NCBI GenBank assembly: GCA_965203735.1
Contig: OZ241909.1
Location: 1,178,001-1,242,000, forward strand
DNA from: Bin55 sp965203735
Lineage (GTDB): Bacteria; Pseudomonadota; Gammaproteobacteria; Pseudomonadales; Azotimanducaceae
Direction: 5' to 3'
DNA: 64,000 bases
A program made the translations under genes and the position numbers. Positions 36,163 through 44,589 of the stretch are shown piece after piece; the first letter of the stretch is position 1; each line of letters begins with the position of its first letter. Under the pieces are notes generated by a model. It did no database searches. It was not told the origin of the DNA and saw only the letters and a list, made by a program, of their open reading frames with translations.

Positions 36163-37386
36163 GTGTCTCAAGATAGATCGGGCGTCGTTGTCGTCGGAGG
36201 TGGACATGCCGCCGGTCAGCTCGCCGCGAGTCTGCGACAAAGTGGGTATTCCGAACCCATCAAAATCATCGCGGGAGAGGATCACATTCCTTACCAGCGA
36301 CCTCCTTTGTCCAAACAATACTTGCAGGACCAGTGTGGACTGGAACGAGTCTATCTTCGTCAAGCTAAGTTTTACTTAGACAAGAATATCGAATGCATTA
36401 CTGGGAGGCAGGCTGTTGAACTAGACGCCGACTCCAAGGTAGTAGTGCTGGAAGACGGACGAAGAATTGGTTGGGAAACTCTAGTCCTGGCGACAGGATC
36501 GTCAAACCGGAAACTCTCGATCGCTGATTCCGACCTTCAAGGAACCTGCTCCCTTCGATCCATCAGCGATTGCGACGAAATCAAAAGGCAACTTTGCCCT
36601 GGGGCTAGAGTCGCAATTGTCGGAGCTGGCTATATCGGGCTGGAAGTTGCCGCTTCCTGCAGAAGTCTCGGCCACGAGGTGGTTGTAGTTGAGCTACTAG
36701 ACCGAGTACTCGCCCGCGCTGTAACACCTGAACTGTCCAAGTACTTTCAACAGATGCATGAGTCCCAAGGTGTCAAGATTCTCAATGACTCTGTAGTTGA
36801 ATCAATAGAGAGGAGTGCGAGTAACGAGGTGTTTGAACTACACCTCACAAATGGTCTGACGATTTCATCGGAAGTAGTCCTAATCGGCATAGGCATCGAA
36901 CCCAATATCGACCTAGCCCAGCGTGCAGGAATATCCTGCAACGATGGCATTCGTGTCGACGAGTATTGTCGAACGGAGAACGAGAACATCTTTGCTATTG
37001 GTGACTGCTCGAATCAGAGAAACGATCTGGTAGGTAGGTCAATTCGTCTCGAGTGCGTGCCTAGTGCGATGGAGCAGGCACGGTGTGCCGCAGCAACCAT
37101 AGCTGGTAATCCAACTCCAAATCTCTCAGTTCCCTGGTTCTGGTCCGATCAGTACGCTGTGAAATTTCAGATGGCAGGATTTTCGACAGAAGCAGACTCT
37201 TCCGTGAAGCGAGAGAAACCTGATAACGGTTCGTGCATGTACTTCCATTTCAAGAACAATGTACTCTTCGGTTCCAGCGCTCTGAATAGCCCAGGCGAAT
37301 TCTTGGCCTCTCGTCGTTTAATTGGAAAACGAATATCCCCAGATGTTCTTGCAGATTCGAGTGTAGATCTCAGATCACTTGTCTAA
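36163..37386 (+). CDS. Ferredoxin-reductase-type FAD/NAD(P) oxidoreductase
   Basis: 407-residue flavoprotein of the rubredoxin/ferredoxin reductase family that passes electrons from NAD(P)H to a small redox partner of an oxygenase. The FAD motif GGGHAAG comes near the N-terminus, the NAD(P) motif VGAGYIGLEVAAS near residue 150, and the FAD-binding ENIFAIGDCSNQ near residue 283. The C-terminal reductase domain begins with PWFWSDQYAVKFQMAG, a family signature. GTG 36163 is the start, with AGACAGAG just before it. No ferredoxin, rubredoxin or P450 gene is adjacent. Confidence 0.9.
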   Translation: MSQDRSGVVVVGGGHAAGQLAASLRQSGYSEPIKIIAGEDHIPYQRPPLSKQYLQDQCGLERVYLRQAKFYLDKNIECITGRQAVELDADSKVVVLEDGRRIGWETLVLATGSSNRKLSIADSDLQGTCSLRSISDCDEIKRQLCPGARVAIVGAGYIGLEVAASCRSLGHEVVVVELLDRVLARAVTPELSKYFQQMHESQGVKILNDSVVESIERSASNEVFELHLTNGLTISSEVVLIGIGIEPNIDLAQRAGISCNDGIRVDEYCRTENENIFAIGDCSNQRNDLVGRSIRLECVPSAMEQARCAAATIAGNPTPNLSVPWFWSDQYAVKFQMAGFSTEADSSVKREKPDNGSCMYFHFKNNVLFGSSALNSPGEFLASRRLIGKRISPDVLADSSVDLRSLV

Positions 37387-37438
37387 TCTCGAGCCTAATC
37401 CTCTACGAAAGATCGCGTTGGACAAATGTGCCTTCGAT

Positions 37439-39622
37439 CTAATTGCTTGTCGGTTCCTCTATTGACATAACTGTCAGTATGAATCCATAGGTTTCGGCGG
37501 TCTCACGAAGCGAGTCGTAGCGGCCGGATACTCCAGAATGTCCTGCACCCATCTGGGTTCTTAGGACCAATGGATTCTGGTCAGTCTTGAGCGCACGAAG
37601 TTTGGCTACGTATTTTGCGGGTTCCCAGTAAGTAACTCTCGGGTCGTTCAATCCGGCTGTAACAAGCATTGGAGGGTAATCCTGTGCTTCAATCTGATCA
37701 TACGGCGAATAGGAACGAATGTACTCAAACGCTTCTTTGTCCAATATGGGGTTGCCCCATTCTGGCCACTCAATAGGCGTGAGAGGTAGTGACTCGTCAA
37801 GCATCGTATTGAGCACGTCTACAAAGGGTACGTGCGACACAACTGCACCCCAGAGCGAGGGGGCATCGTTCGCTACAACGCCCATGAGGGTACCCCCAGC
37901 GCTACCACCCGAAATTGCAATTTGACCTTCCCGCGTGTAGTTCTCATGGATTAAGTACTGCGCCACTGCTATGAAATCGAGGAATGTGTTTGTTCGCTTA
38001 TCTAACTTTCCATCTTCATACCACTGGTAGCCCATCTCGCTTCCCCCGCGAATGTGGGCCATCGCAAAGACAAACCCGCGGTCGAGCAGCGAGAGGCGGT
38101 TGGTTGAGAAGTATGGATCTTCACTAATCCCATATGCACCGTAGCCCTCAAGGTATAAGGGTGCGGATCCGTCAAGTGGAGTGTCGTTTCGATATGCAAT
38201 TGACACTGGTACCCGAACACCATCGTGCGAAGTGGCCCATCGGCGCTCGGTCGAGTACAACTCCTGCGAGTACCCGCTTGGAATCCGTTGTTCTTTTCGG
38301 GTAATTCGCTCACCCGTCTCGAACGCATAGTCAAAAATCATGCGTGGTGTGACGAGCGACGAGTATCCAATCCTCAAATGAGTGGGGTTGTCCTCAGGAC
38401 TGTAGTGGAACCCTGCGCTATATGCTTGTTCAGGGAAGGAGATTCTCTCGAAGTCTCCATCACTGTTTGACAGCAAGACTTGATCGAGACCTTCCTCTCT
38501 CGCGCCCACAACAATCCTCTCTCTAAAGGCTTGCATGTTGGTGATATACCGATCATCCGACGCTTCCAGAACGGTCTCCCAATGCTGCTGTTCGATTTCT
38601 TGGTCCGATGTGCTTGCAAGCCGTGAGTTCTTGTGGGTGTCATTCGTGAGTATGAGAAATGAGTCCAGTCGATGATCGATTTGGTAGTAGTGGTTCTCCT
38701 TTCGGGGCGCAACAACGCGAGGTTGTTGGGAAAGATCATCGAGTCCAATGATTCTGACTTCGGACGTTACGTGATCGCTAGTGGACAGTCGTGCGTATTC
38801 TCGGGAAGTCGTTCGTCCAATACCTACAAAGAAACCTCCGTCGTGTTCCTCGTATACGATCCGGTCTTCGCTAGGGTCAGACCCGAGAGTGTGAAGAAGC
38901 ACTCGGTTGGGGCGGAGATTGGCGTCCAACGTTACATACAAGAAACTGGAACTGTCATTAGCCCAAACTATGGACCCAGTTACGTTTTCAATTTTCTCCG
39001 AGAGAAATTCGTTGGAATCTAGATACTTGATCCGTAGCGTATAACGTTCGCTTCCGTCATGGTCGGTACTGTAGGCAAGTAACTCGTCATTCGGGCTGAC
39101 CGTCATGCTACCCAGAGAAAAGTAATCAGAGTCTCCGGCTAGTTCGTTTTCGTCAATTAAGACCTTTACATTTTCACTGTCAGTGGGAAGTAGGTCTCCT
39201 CCAACCGAGGCAAAAGGCCATCGAACGTGCACACGATATTGCTTGCCTGATTCGTACTTCGATTGGTAGACGTAGCTTCCATCTCGTGTGGGAACGGATG
39301 CGTCTTCCTGATCCAAACGACCCTTGAGTTCCTCAAAAATCCGGTCTACGAGAGGTGAGATGGGTTCAATGAAATTCTCAAAGTAGCTGTTTTCGTTGCG
39401 TAGATACTTCAGTACATCCTCGTCGTCAACTGTTGGATAACTCTCATCCTTCAACCAGTGATAGGGATCGGAAATTTCGAATCCGTGGTAAATTTCGACA
39501 TGTTGTCGTTTGTCCGCAACAGGAGCGTTTGGCATGGTTGAGTCCTTGTTCATCTGGCTGCATGCTGTAGAAAGTATGGGAACGACGATTCCGAGTAGTG
39601 CCCAAAGAACCCCGGAACGCAT
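37439..39622 (-). CDS. S9 prolyl oligopeptidase family protein (oligopeptidase B-like)
   Basis: Serine peptidase of family S9A, with an N-terminal beta-propeller and a C-terminal hydrolase domain. Catalytic residues are visible: Ser in SGGSAGG, Asp in GLNDPRVTYWEP and His in GAGHSG. The start at ATG 39622 gives MRSGVLWALLGIVVPILSTAC, a signal ending in a lipoprotein-like Cys, so the mature protein of about 705 residues is likely exported. An ATG at 39712 or the full frame to 39820 would put 30-66 residues before the signal, which is less likely. It probably cleaves short peptides after basic residues in the periplasm. Confidence 0.9.
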   Translation of the reverse strand: MRSGVLWALLGIVVPILSTACSQMNKDSTMPNAPVADKRQHVEIYHGFEISDPYHWLKDESYPTVDDEDVLKYLRNENSYFENFIEPISPLVDRIFEELKGRLDQEDASVPTRDGSYVYQSKYESGKQYRVHVRWPFASVGGDLLPTDSENVKVLIDENELAGDSDYFSLGSMTVSPNDELLAYSTDHDGSERYTLRIKYLDSNEFLSEKIENVTGSIVWANDSSSFLYVTLDANLRPNRVLLHTLGSDPSEDRIVYEEHDGGFFVGIGRTTSREYARLSTSDHVTSEVRIIGLDDLSQQPRVVAPRKENHYYQIDHRLDSFLILTNDTHKNSRLASTSDQEIEQQHWETVLEASDDRYITNMQAFRERIVVGAREEGLDQVLLSNSDGDFERISFPEQAYSAGFHYSPEDNPTHLRIGYSSLVTPRMIFDYAFETGERITRKEQRIPSGYSQELYSTERRWATSHDGVRVPVSIAYRNDTPLDGSAPLYLEGYGAYGISEDPYFSTNRLSLLDRGFVFAMAHIRGGSEMGYQWYEDGKLDKRTNTFLDFIAVAQYLIHENYTREGQIAISGGSAGGTLMGVVANDAPSLWGAVVSHVPFVDVLNTMLDESLPLTPIEWPEWGNPILDKEAFEYIRSYSPYDQIEAQDYPPMLVTAGLNDPRVTYWEPAKYVAKLRALKTDQNPLVLRTQMGAGHSGVSGRYDSLRETAETYGFILTVMSIEEPTSN

Positions 39623-39977
39623 TGGTCTTGACGTGTGGTTATGGAGGGCACCGTCTGAGTAGGATACGTTTGAACGAGAGTCTCGAGAACCTGAGTGGTT
39701 TGATTGATTCATTCTGGTAGCTGCATGTGTTAGTTGAATGGTCGTGCTCGGTCGCTCGGAATCAGTGTCAATTGTGCTTAAATCGAAGAACGAGACATAG
39801 CCTATCTGCCAAGAGCCCATTTGTTAACAAATCGCCTCTATACGATTGCAGAATATACTGAAAGGCGTGATGCAACGGTCGAGGAAGACCTAGGGAAACT
39901 GTTGCGTAGCGATAAGCGTAGAGGTTCATCTTGAATGTCGTTCACCTGTTTGAAAGTGAGGTAACCAACAAAGTCTA

Positions 39978-40745
39978 ATGACATATTGCTTGGGTATTTC
40001 AACGCGTGAAGGAATAGTTTTTGTTTCTGACTCGCGTACAAATGCGGGTGTTGATCACATTAATACCTACAGCAAGATGCACGTCTTTAAGCACGAAGAT
40101 CGATTTCTCGTTTTGCTGGCATCCGGCAATCTCGCGACTACGCAGGGGGTTGTGGCTCAGGTCGAACGTGACCTCAAGGAACAGTCTCGAACGTGTCTGT
40201 CAAGTGTTGCAACTTTGGATGAGGCTGCGGAATACATCGGTGAGATATCTGTAACGGAACAAAACAAACACGCAAATAAGCGATTGGAAAAAGACTTTAG
40301 ACCCGAAGCAGCTTTCATATTGGGTGGACAGCTTCTGAACGATACTCCGGGTCTCATTCATGTCTATCCGGAAGGAAACTTTGTTCATGCAAGTCAATCG
40401 ACGCCATTTCTTCAGGTGGGCGAAGTAAAGTACGGGAAACCGATTCTCGATCGTATATTGGGAGTGGAGACAACCGTGTCCGTTGCGGTGATGTGCGGAC
40501 TGGTGTCGATGGATTCAACATTGCGAAGTAGCGCTGCGGTTGGACCACCGATTGAATACTTGGTTTACTTGAACGACTCGTATGCTGCCACAATACATCG
40601 CAGCCTTGATGAGGACGATGAGTACTTGCTGACTCTAAGACGAACGTGGTCGGAAAACTTGCGAGGTGCGTTCAAAGCTCTTCCGGACGCACCCGGACTC
40701 GACCTCATCCAATCTCAAACACGCGCTGATATTCTCAAACTTTAA
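39978..40745 (+). CDS. Anbu (bacterial proteasome-related) peptidase
   Basis: 255-residue member of the Anbu (ancestral beta subunit, BPH) family, an Ntn hydrolase related to HslV and 20S proteasome beta subunits. The family start MTYCLGI is present; removal of Met would expose Thr2 as the nucleophile. The next conserved block has FVSDSRTNAGVDHI (with the Asp and, slightly later, the Lys in YSKMHVF) and LASGNLATTQ. In other genomes anbu usually sits with genes for a transglutaminase-like protease, an alpha-E protein and a circularly permuted ATP-grasp enzyme. None of these is next to it here. Confidence 0.9.
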   Translation: MTYCLGISTREGIVFVSDSRTNAGVDHINTYSKMHVFKHEDRFLVLLASGNLATTQGVVAQVERDLKEQSRTCLSSVATLDEAAEYIGEISVTEQNKHANKRLEKDFRPEAAFILGGQLLNDTPGLIHVYPEGNFVHASQSTPFLQVGEVKYGKPILDRILGVETTVSVAVMCGLVSMDSTLRSSAAVGPPIEYLVYLNDSYAATIHRSLDEDDEYLLTLRRTWSENLRGAFKALPDAPGLDLIQSQTRADILKL

Positions 40746-40928
40746 CCAAACAAGTTTCGAGCCTTGGTGTTGGCTAGACTCCCTTGGCGCTGCTATCTGA
40801 GTGATCTCGTAGTACCTTAACATCGGCACGACCCATCCGCTTTCAACACTCTTGTAAAGCGGATTGCCGTATCTGATAAATTGTTCTAGCTATGAATACT
40901 TCAATGACTCACGACTCCGGCCTTATCG

Positions 40929-41315
40929 ATGGCTGAACTAGAAACTCTTTCCAACACTTTTGAGGAAGAACTCGACTGGATTCCACCTAGACCGGAGAGT
41001 GTGGTTGTATGCTCTCGGTGTTCACACGTCTTGGCGGATGCAGCTGATACTCACGAGATTCAAGGAGCGATTGAGCACGAATTCGTAAATCCCTTTGGAG
41101 TTGTCCATCACTTTCGATGCTATCGACATGCACTTGGTTGCTCCACAAGAGGGACTGCGCATCATGCGGACACATGGTTTCCCGGCTATCGTTGGAAGAT
41201 GGCGACCTGTGGGAATTGTGAGGACCATTTAGGTTGGTTGTTCGAGTCTGGAGATAGCTTCTTCGGTCTACTCGTTGCCAAGATTGTCACGCAAAAGTTG
41301 GATCGCAGCGGATGA
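40929..41315 (+). CDS. Bacterial CULT-domain (cereblon-like) protein
   Basis: 128-residue protein consisting almost only of a CULT domain, the fold of the thalidomide-binding region of cereblon. Zinc ligands form two pairs, Cys28/Cys31 and Cys94/Cys97. The aromatic cage is complete: Trp83, Trp89 and Trp103 in TWFPGYRW and HLGW. Their spacing (6 and 14) equals that of Trp380, Trp386 and Trp400 in human cereblon. It should bind a cyclic-imide or uridine-like ligand, but the natural ligand is uncertain. Its TGA overlaps the ATG of the HAD hydrolase gene as ATGA, which suggests coupled translation and a shared pathway. Confidence 0.87.
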   Translation: MAELETLSNTFEEELDWIPPRPESVVVCSRCSHVLADAADTHEIQGAIEHEFVNPFGVVHHFRCYRHALGCSTRGTAHHADTWFPGYRWKMATCGNCEDHLGWLFESGDSFFGLLVAKIVTQKLDRSG

Positions 41316-42007
41316 GTCAGCCGCAGGCGTCGGAATACGACGTCATTTCTTTCGATTGTTACGGAACTCTAGTCGATTGGGAGTCTGCAATCGTCTCCAC
41401 TCTTCAGGAAATGTTGCAATCGCATGACGCAAACATGAACAACGACGTGGTTCTGGAGTACTTCGCCAACTGGGAACCCAAGGAGCAGGCGCAAGGTGGG
41501 TCGTATAGAAGTGTGCTACGCCGAGTCTTGGATAGGTATGGATTCCGACTCGGTTTCAAACCACGAAATGAAGACTTCGACACGTTTGAGGAGTGTATCG
41601 CAAGGGCGAGTGCTTTCGAAGACACGATTGATGCACTTGAATCGCTAAAGAAGAGCTTCAAACTAGCAGTGATCACAAATACCGATAACGATCTGTTCGC
41701 CATCACAAGAGAAACGCTTTACGTCGAATTCGATTTTGTTGTTACAGCCGAAGACACGGGGTGCTACAAGCCGAACACAGAAATGTTCAATGCTGCTGTT
41801 GCCAAAATTGGTAAAAAGGACAGGTTGCTACACGTAGCACAAAGTGTCTTCCATGACATTTCGCCTGCAAATAGCCTTGGCATCGACTCCGTTTGGATTG
41901 ATCGGACTTCTGGACGACCTGGTGCTACGAGGCAAGTCGACGAAGAAGCCAAGTGGACTTACCAGAACCTTCACGAGCTTGCCGATCAATTACTCAAGGA
42001 TTCGTGA
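41312..42007 (+). CDS. HAD-superfamily hydrolase (haloacid dehalogenase type II-like)
   Basis: 231-residue hydrolase. Motif I is ISFDCYGTLVDWE with nucleophile Asp15; motif II is VITNTDND; the Lys of motif III is in CYKPNTEMF; motif IV lies in LLHVAQSVFHDISPANSLGIDSVW (quoted in parts), although its usual DD is reduced to HD. The closest pattern is that of 2-haloacid dehalogenases, but many members are phosphatases. It starts inside the stop of the CULT gene. It might act on a product related to the CULT ligand; this is inference. Confidence 0.88.
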   Translation: MSQPQASEYDVISFDCYGTLVDWESAIVSTLQEMLQSHDANMNNDVVLEYFANWEPKEQAQGGSYRSVLRRVLDRYGFRLGFKPRNEDFDTFEECIARASAFEDTIDALESLKKSFKLAVITNTDNDLFAITRETLYVEFDFVVTAEDTGCYKPNTEMFNAAVAKIGKKDRLLHVAQSVFHDISPANSLGIDSVWIDRTSGRPGATRQVDEEAKWTYQNLHELADQLLKDS

Positions 42008-42030
42008 GAACCAACTCTCCTTGACACGAT

Positions 42031-43965
42031 TCAAGCTGCAAACTTTGCTCTAAGTTCTAAATCTAGGTGTTGAATTTCTGACCGCGGCATTCCGCCTTGA
42101 GCAAGGCATTCAATTGGTAGAAGTGGAGAGCTAAGAAGCACCTCCTTCAGATTGGCTTTCATATCTAGCGCATCGAATTCGCTGCTCTGATACAGGCGAT
42201 TCAACGCATCCATTGCAAATCCAACTACAAAGATGTTCTCTTCGTTTTCGATAATGCGGCACAAGGCTTCACAAAGAGGCTTCAATGTCCTACCTAATAA
42301 CTGAGGGCCGTGTGTGCACAGAATCACAGTAGACCAAAGTGCATTCTCGCGTACGGCTGAGCGAACTGGTTTGAAACGAGAGAGGCCGTAGTCTATTCCG
42401 ATTCCTTCGCAGACATCGCACTCGTCAGTGGGCCGAACCAACTTGATACTCCTACCCTGTGCTCGATCCATTGCTAAGCGGTTGACTTCTAATTCAAGGC
42501 TAAGAAGGATGGATTTCGCAGCCATTGGAACCATTGTGAGTTCGGAATCTTGACCGATGGATCTTCTGATGAAACATCCAAGTGCTGAGGCCGCCACACT
42601 TCGAACATAGACAGAAGGATCATTGAGAAGCAAGAACTCAATGCTCTGCAAGACTTCTAGAGAGCTTTCACCTGACTCGCCAAGGCAGAAAACAGCTGCT
42701 TTGCGGATCCATCTGACAGGAGAGTCGACAGCTCGAAGTAGCACAGGAGTGGAGAGGGAGCCAGAAGCTGCCAGTCCGTAGGTCGCTGCGCGTCGAACGC
42801 TCTCTCGGTCGCTATGCAGAGCATCCTCCAACACCGACAACGAAGAAGGCTCTTCAGCGTATTTGGCAAGTTCATACGCAGCGCCGATCCGACTGGGCTC
42901 GTTTTCGTCTCCAAGACTCAACATTTGCTGGCGTAGCTCTTTGAGTTCAGAAGCTGAAACTGCTGGACTTGGAGCGTTCTGAAGGTTGCTTTCTCGGTCA
43001 ATTGAACCAGTGTGCATCCATTTCCAGTGGTAATTCCAAGTTGCTTCCACCCCACTGTCAATATCTGATCGGTCGACTCCGGTCAAATTGTCTGTGCCCA
43101 GTGCATTCCAATTGACGGCATGGGGTTTGGGACCATCAGATTCCAACGTTCGATATAGCCAGAATCGCCACATAAATCGAGGCTTGTCCCTCCAGTTTTC
43201 CCATGCGTCACGTCGATGGTTGCCGCGGTGGAGTAGATTGTGCGAATACAGGACGATACTTCCCGCTTTGAGTGGTCCCACTTCAAACGGCTGATTCAGT
43301 GGCCAATTCAGATTGAGTACTGCATTCCGCAAGCGCTCATCATGAGCGGTCTGCTGGCTTGTGATTTCCTCGACCGAATACGGTGACTTAGGCCCAGCAA
43401 CTGGAACTCGTTCCATTCCATCCAGCTGATAGGCAAAGTCGAGATGATCCGCACCAGCAAAGTTGTCTTGATTCTCCTCGTGATTGAACGTCCAGTACTG
43501 GGAATAGGGCACAGTTGCGGTTGGACCCATGTCTGCAAGTACTTCCTGTGGGTAGTACAGAAGCTCCGCTTGAACGGCATGGTGGTGACGGTGCTTTCGT
43601 GCGTTGAATGGACCGTTGTCATCTTTGTGCCAGTGTTGGTCGTGAGAACCGCTCATAAAGGGTGTGTTGTGGGTAAATGGAACAATCGCCCAGTTTTTTC
43701 CGAGAACAGCGTCACATGCGCTCTTTACGCCGGGCGAATTCAGTACATCCAGAATTTGGGGTATTGAGCTGCAGTTAATCGATTTGCGGGCTCTCAAGTG
43801 CGCCACTTCTGACTCGAAAATGCTCTCATGAGTACTCGTTGGAATTCCAAGTGATTCAGGAGGCAGCACCACAAGGCCGCGACTGCAGAAGTCTCGGATG
43901 ATGTCATGTTTAACAAGCGGTGTGTACGCCAACATAGGACTGGAACTCAACAAGCTGCTAGCCAA
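42031..43965 (-). CDS. Phytanoyl-CoA dioxygenase fused to HEAT repeats
   Basis: 644-residue two-part protein. The N-terminal half (to about 300) is a PhyH-type Fe(II)/2-oxoglutarate oxygenase: iron motif HKD at residues 113-115 inside QHWHKDDN, a His-rich stretch behind it, and the distal His in LLHRGNHRR. The C-terminal half (about 345-620) is built of HEAT-like helical repeats, for example ALHSDRESVRRAATYGLAA, SPVRWIRKAAVFCLGE and DPSVYVRSVAASALG. HEAT repeats usually bind proteins, so the oxygenase may be held on a partner or substrate protein. The TTG start at 43965 has GAAGAG five bases before it; ATG 43935 is the alternative. Confidence 0.85.
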   Translation of the reverse strand: MASSLLSSSPMLAYTPLVKHDIIRDFCSRGLVVLPPESLGIPTSTHESIFESEVAHLRARKSINCSSIPQILDVLNSPGVKSACDAVLGKNWAIVPFTHNTPFMSGSHDQHWHKDDNGPFNARKHRHHHAVQAELLYYPQEVLADMGPTATVPYSQYWTFNHEENQDNFAGADHLDFAYQLDGMERVPVAGPKSPYSVEEITSQQTAHDERLRNAVLNLNWPLNQPFEVGPLKAGSIVLYSHNLLHRGNHRRDAWENWRDKPRFMWRFWLYRTLESDGPKPHAVNWNALGTDNLTGVDRSDIDSGVEATWNYHWKWMHTGSIDRESNLQNAPSPAVSASELKELRQQMLSLGDENEPSRIGAAYELAKYAEEPSSLSVLEDALHSDRESVRRAATYGLAASGSLSTPVLLRAVDSPVRWIRKAAVFCLGESGESSLEVLQSIEFLLLNDPSVYVRSVAASALGCFIRRSIGQDSELTMVPMAAKSILLSLELEVNRLAMDRAQGRSIKLVRPTDECDVCEGIGIDYGLSRFKPVRSAVRENALWSTVILCTHGPQLLGRTLKPLCEALCRIIENEENIFVVGFAMDALNRLYQSSEFDALDMKANLKEVLLSSPLLPIECLAQGGMPRSEIQHLDLELRAKFAA

Positions 43966-44027
43966 GAAATCTCTTCAACGGGTGTTCGAATTAAACCTTG
44001 ACAACCGCATGTTAGGGGTTCCAAGAA

Positions 44028-44552
44028 TTAATGACTTCTGATTCGGTAGCACCAATGCCACGGCTCGTAAATTACATCGAATCTGTTCTCACGGGGATAT
44101 GAAAGATAGAAACCAAATCGCGAAGCGTTTCTCGTTAACCAGTCAAAAGCCTCGGTTTGTTCGAATTCTTCCTCGAGCGGCTCCGTTTGTTCGCTAGTCA
44201 CGTCTACAGCACATCCGCTCTGATGCTCGCTATACCCTGGGGCAGCAACCCGCGTCAAGATATCTTCAATCAATTGTCCTTGACCAAGCAGTCTTTCTAT
44301 TAACGAAGTCTGATAGTCAATTGATCGATATGCTGAGACAACCTTCACATCAATTTCCTGATCGCTGGCAGCATCTTGCATACGTGACCAGGCTGCGGCT
44401 GCTATTGCACGCAATCTTTGAGGTCTGCCAAATATGTCGCAACCTATTGAGACGAGGTCGTCAGGCGTGACTTGAAGCACGAGTCGACTACTACTCTCGT
44501 AATCGGCTGGAATACCCAGTCTTTGGTGAGTTCTTCGAAGATCTTCATCCAT
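44028..44552 (-). CDS. VanY-type D-alanyl-D-alanine carboxypeptidase-like protein
   Basis: 174-residue member of the M15B/VanY family of zinc D,D-carboxypeptidases. The zinc and catalytic motifs are present: VSAYRSIDYQ, then SEHQSGCAVDVTS (His and Asp ligands), and EPWHWCYR (Glu base and His ligand). No signal peptide is visible from this start. So it is either cytoplasmic, acting on recycled muropeptides like LdcA/Ddp enzymes, or exported by another route. It lies 37 bases downstream of the PhoX-like gene on the same strand and may be cotranscribed with it. Confidence 0.85.
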   Translation of the reverse strand: MDEDLRRTHQRLGIPADYESSSRLVLQVTPDDLVSIGCDIFGRPQRLRAIAAAAWSRMQDAASDQEIDVKVVSAYRSIDYQTSLIERLLGQGQLIEDILTRVAAPGYSEHQSGCAVDVTSEQTEPLEEEFEQTEAFDWLTRNASRFGFYLSYPRENRFDVIYEPWHWCYRIRSH

Positions 44553-44589
44553 TGGGCAATGAACTATTGACCGCTAGCTCGTTTCTTGT

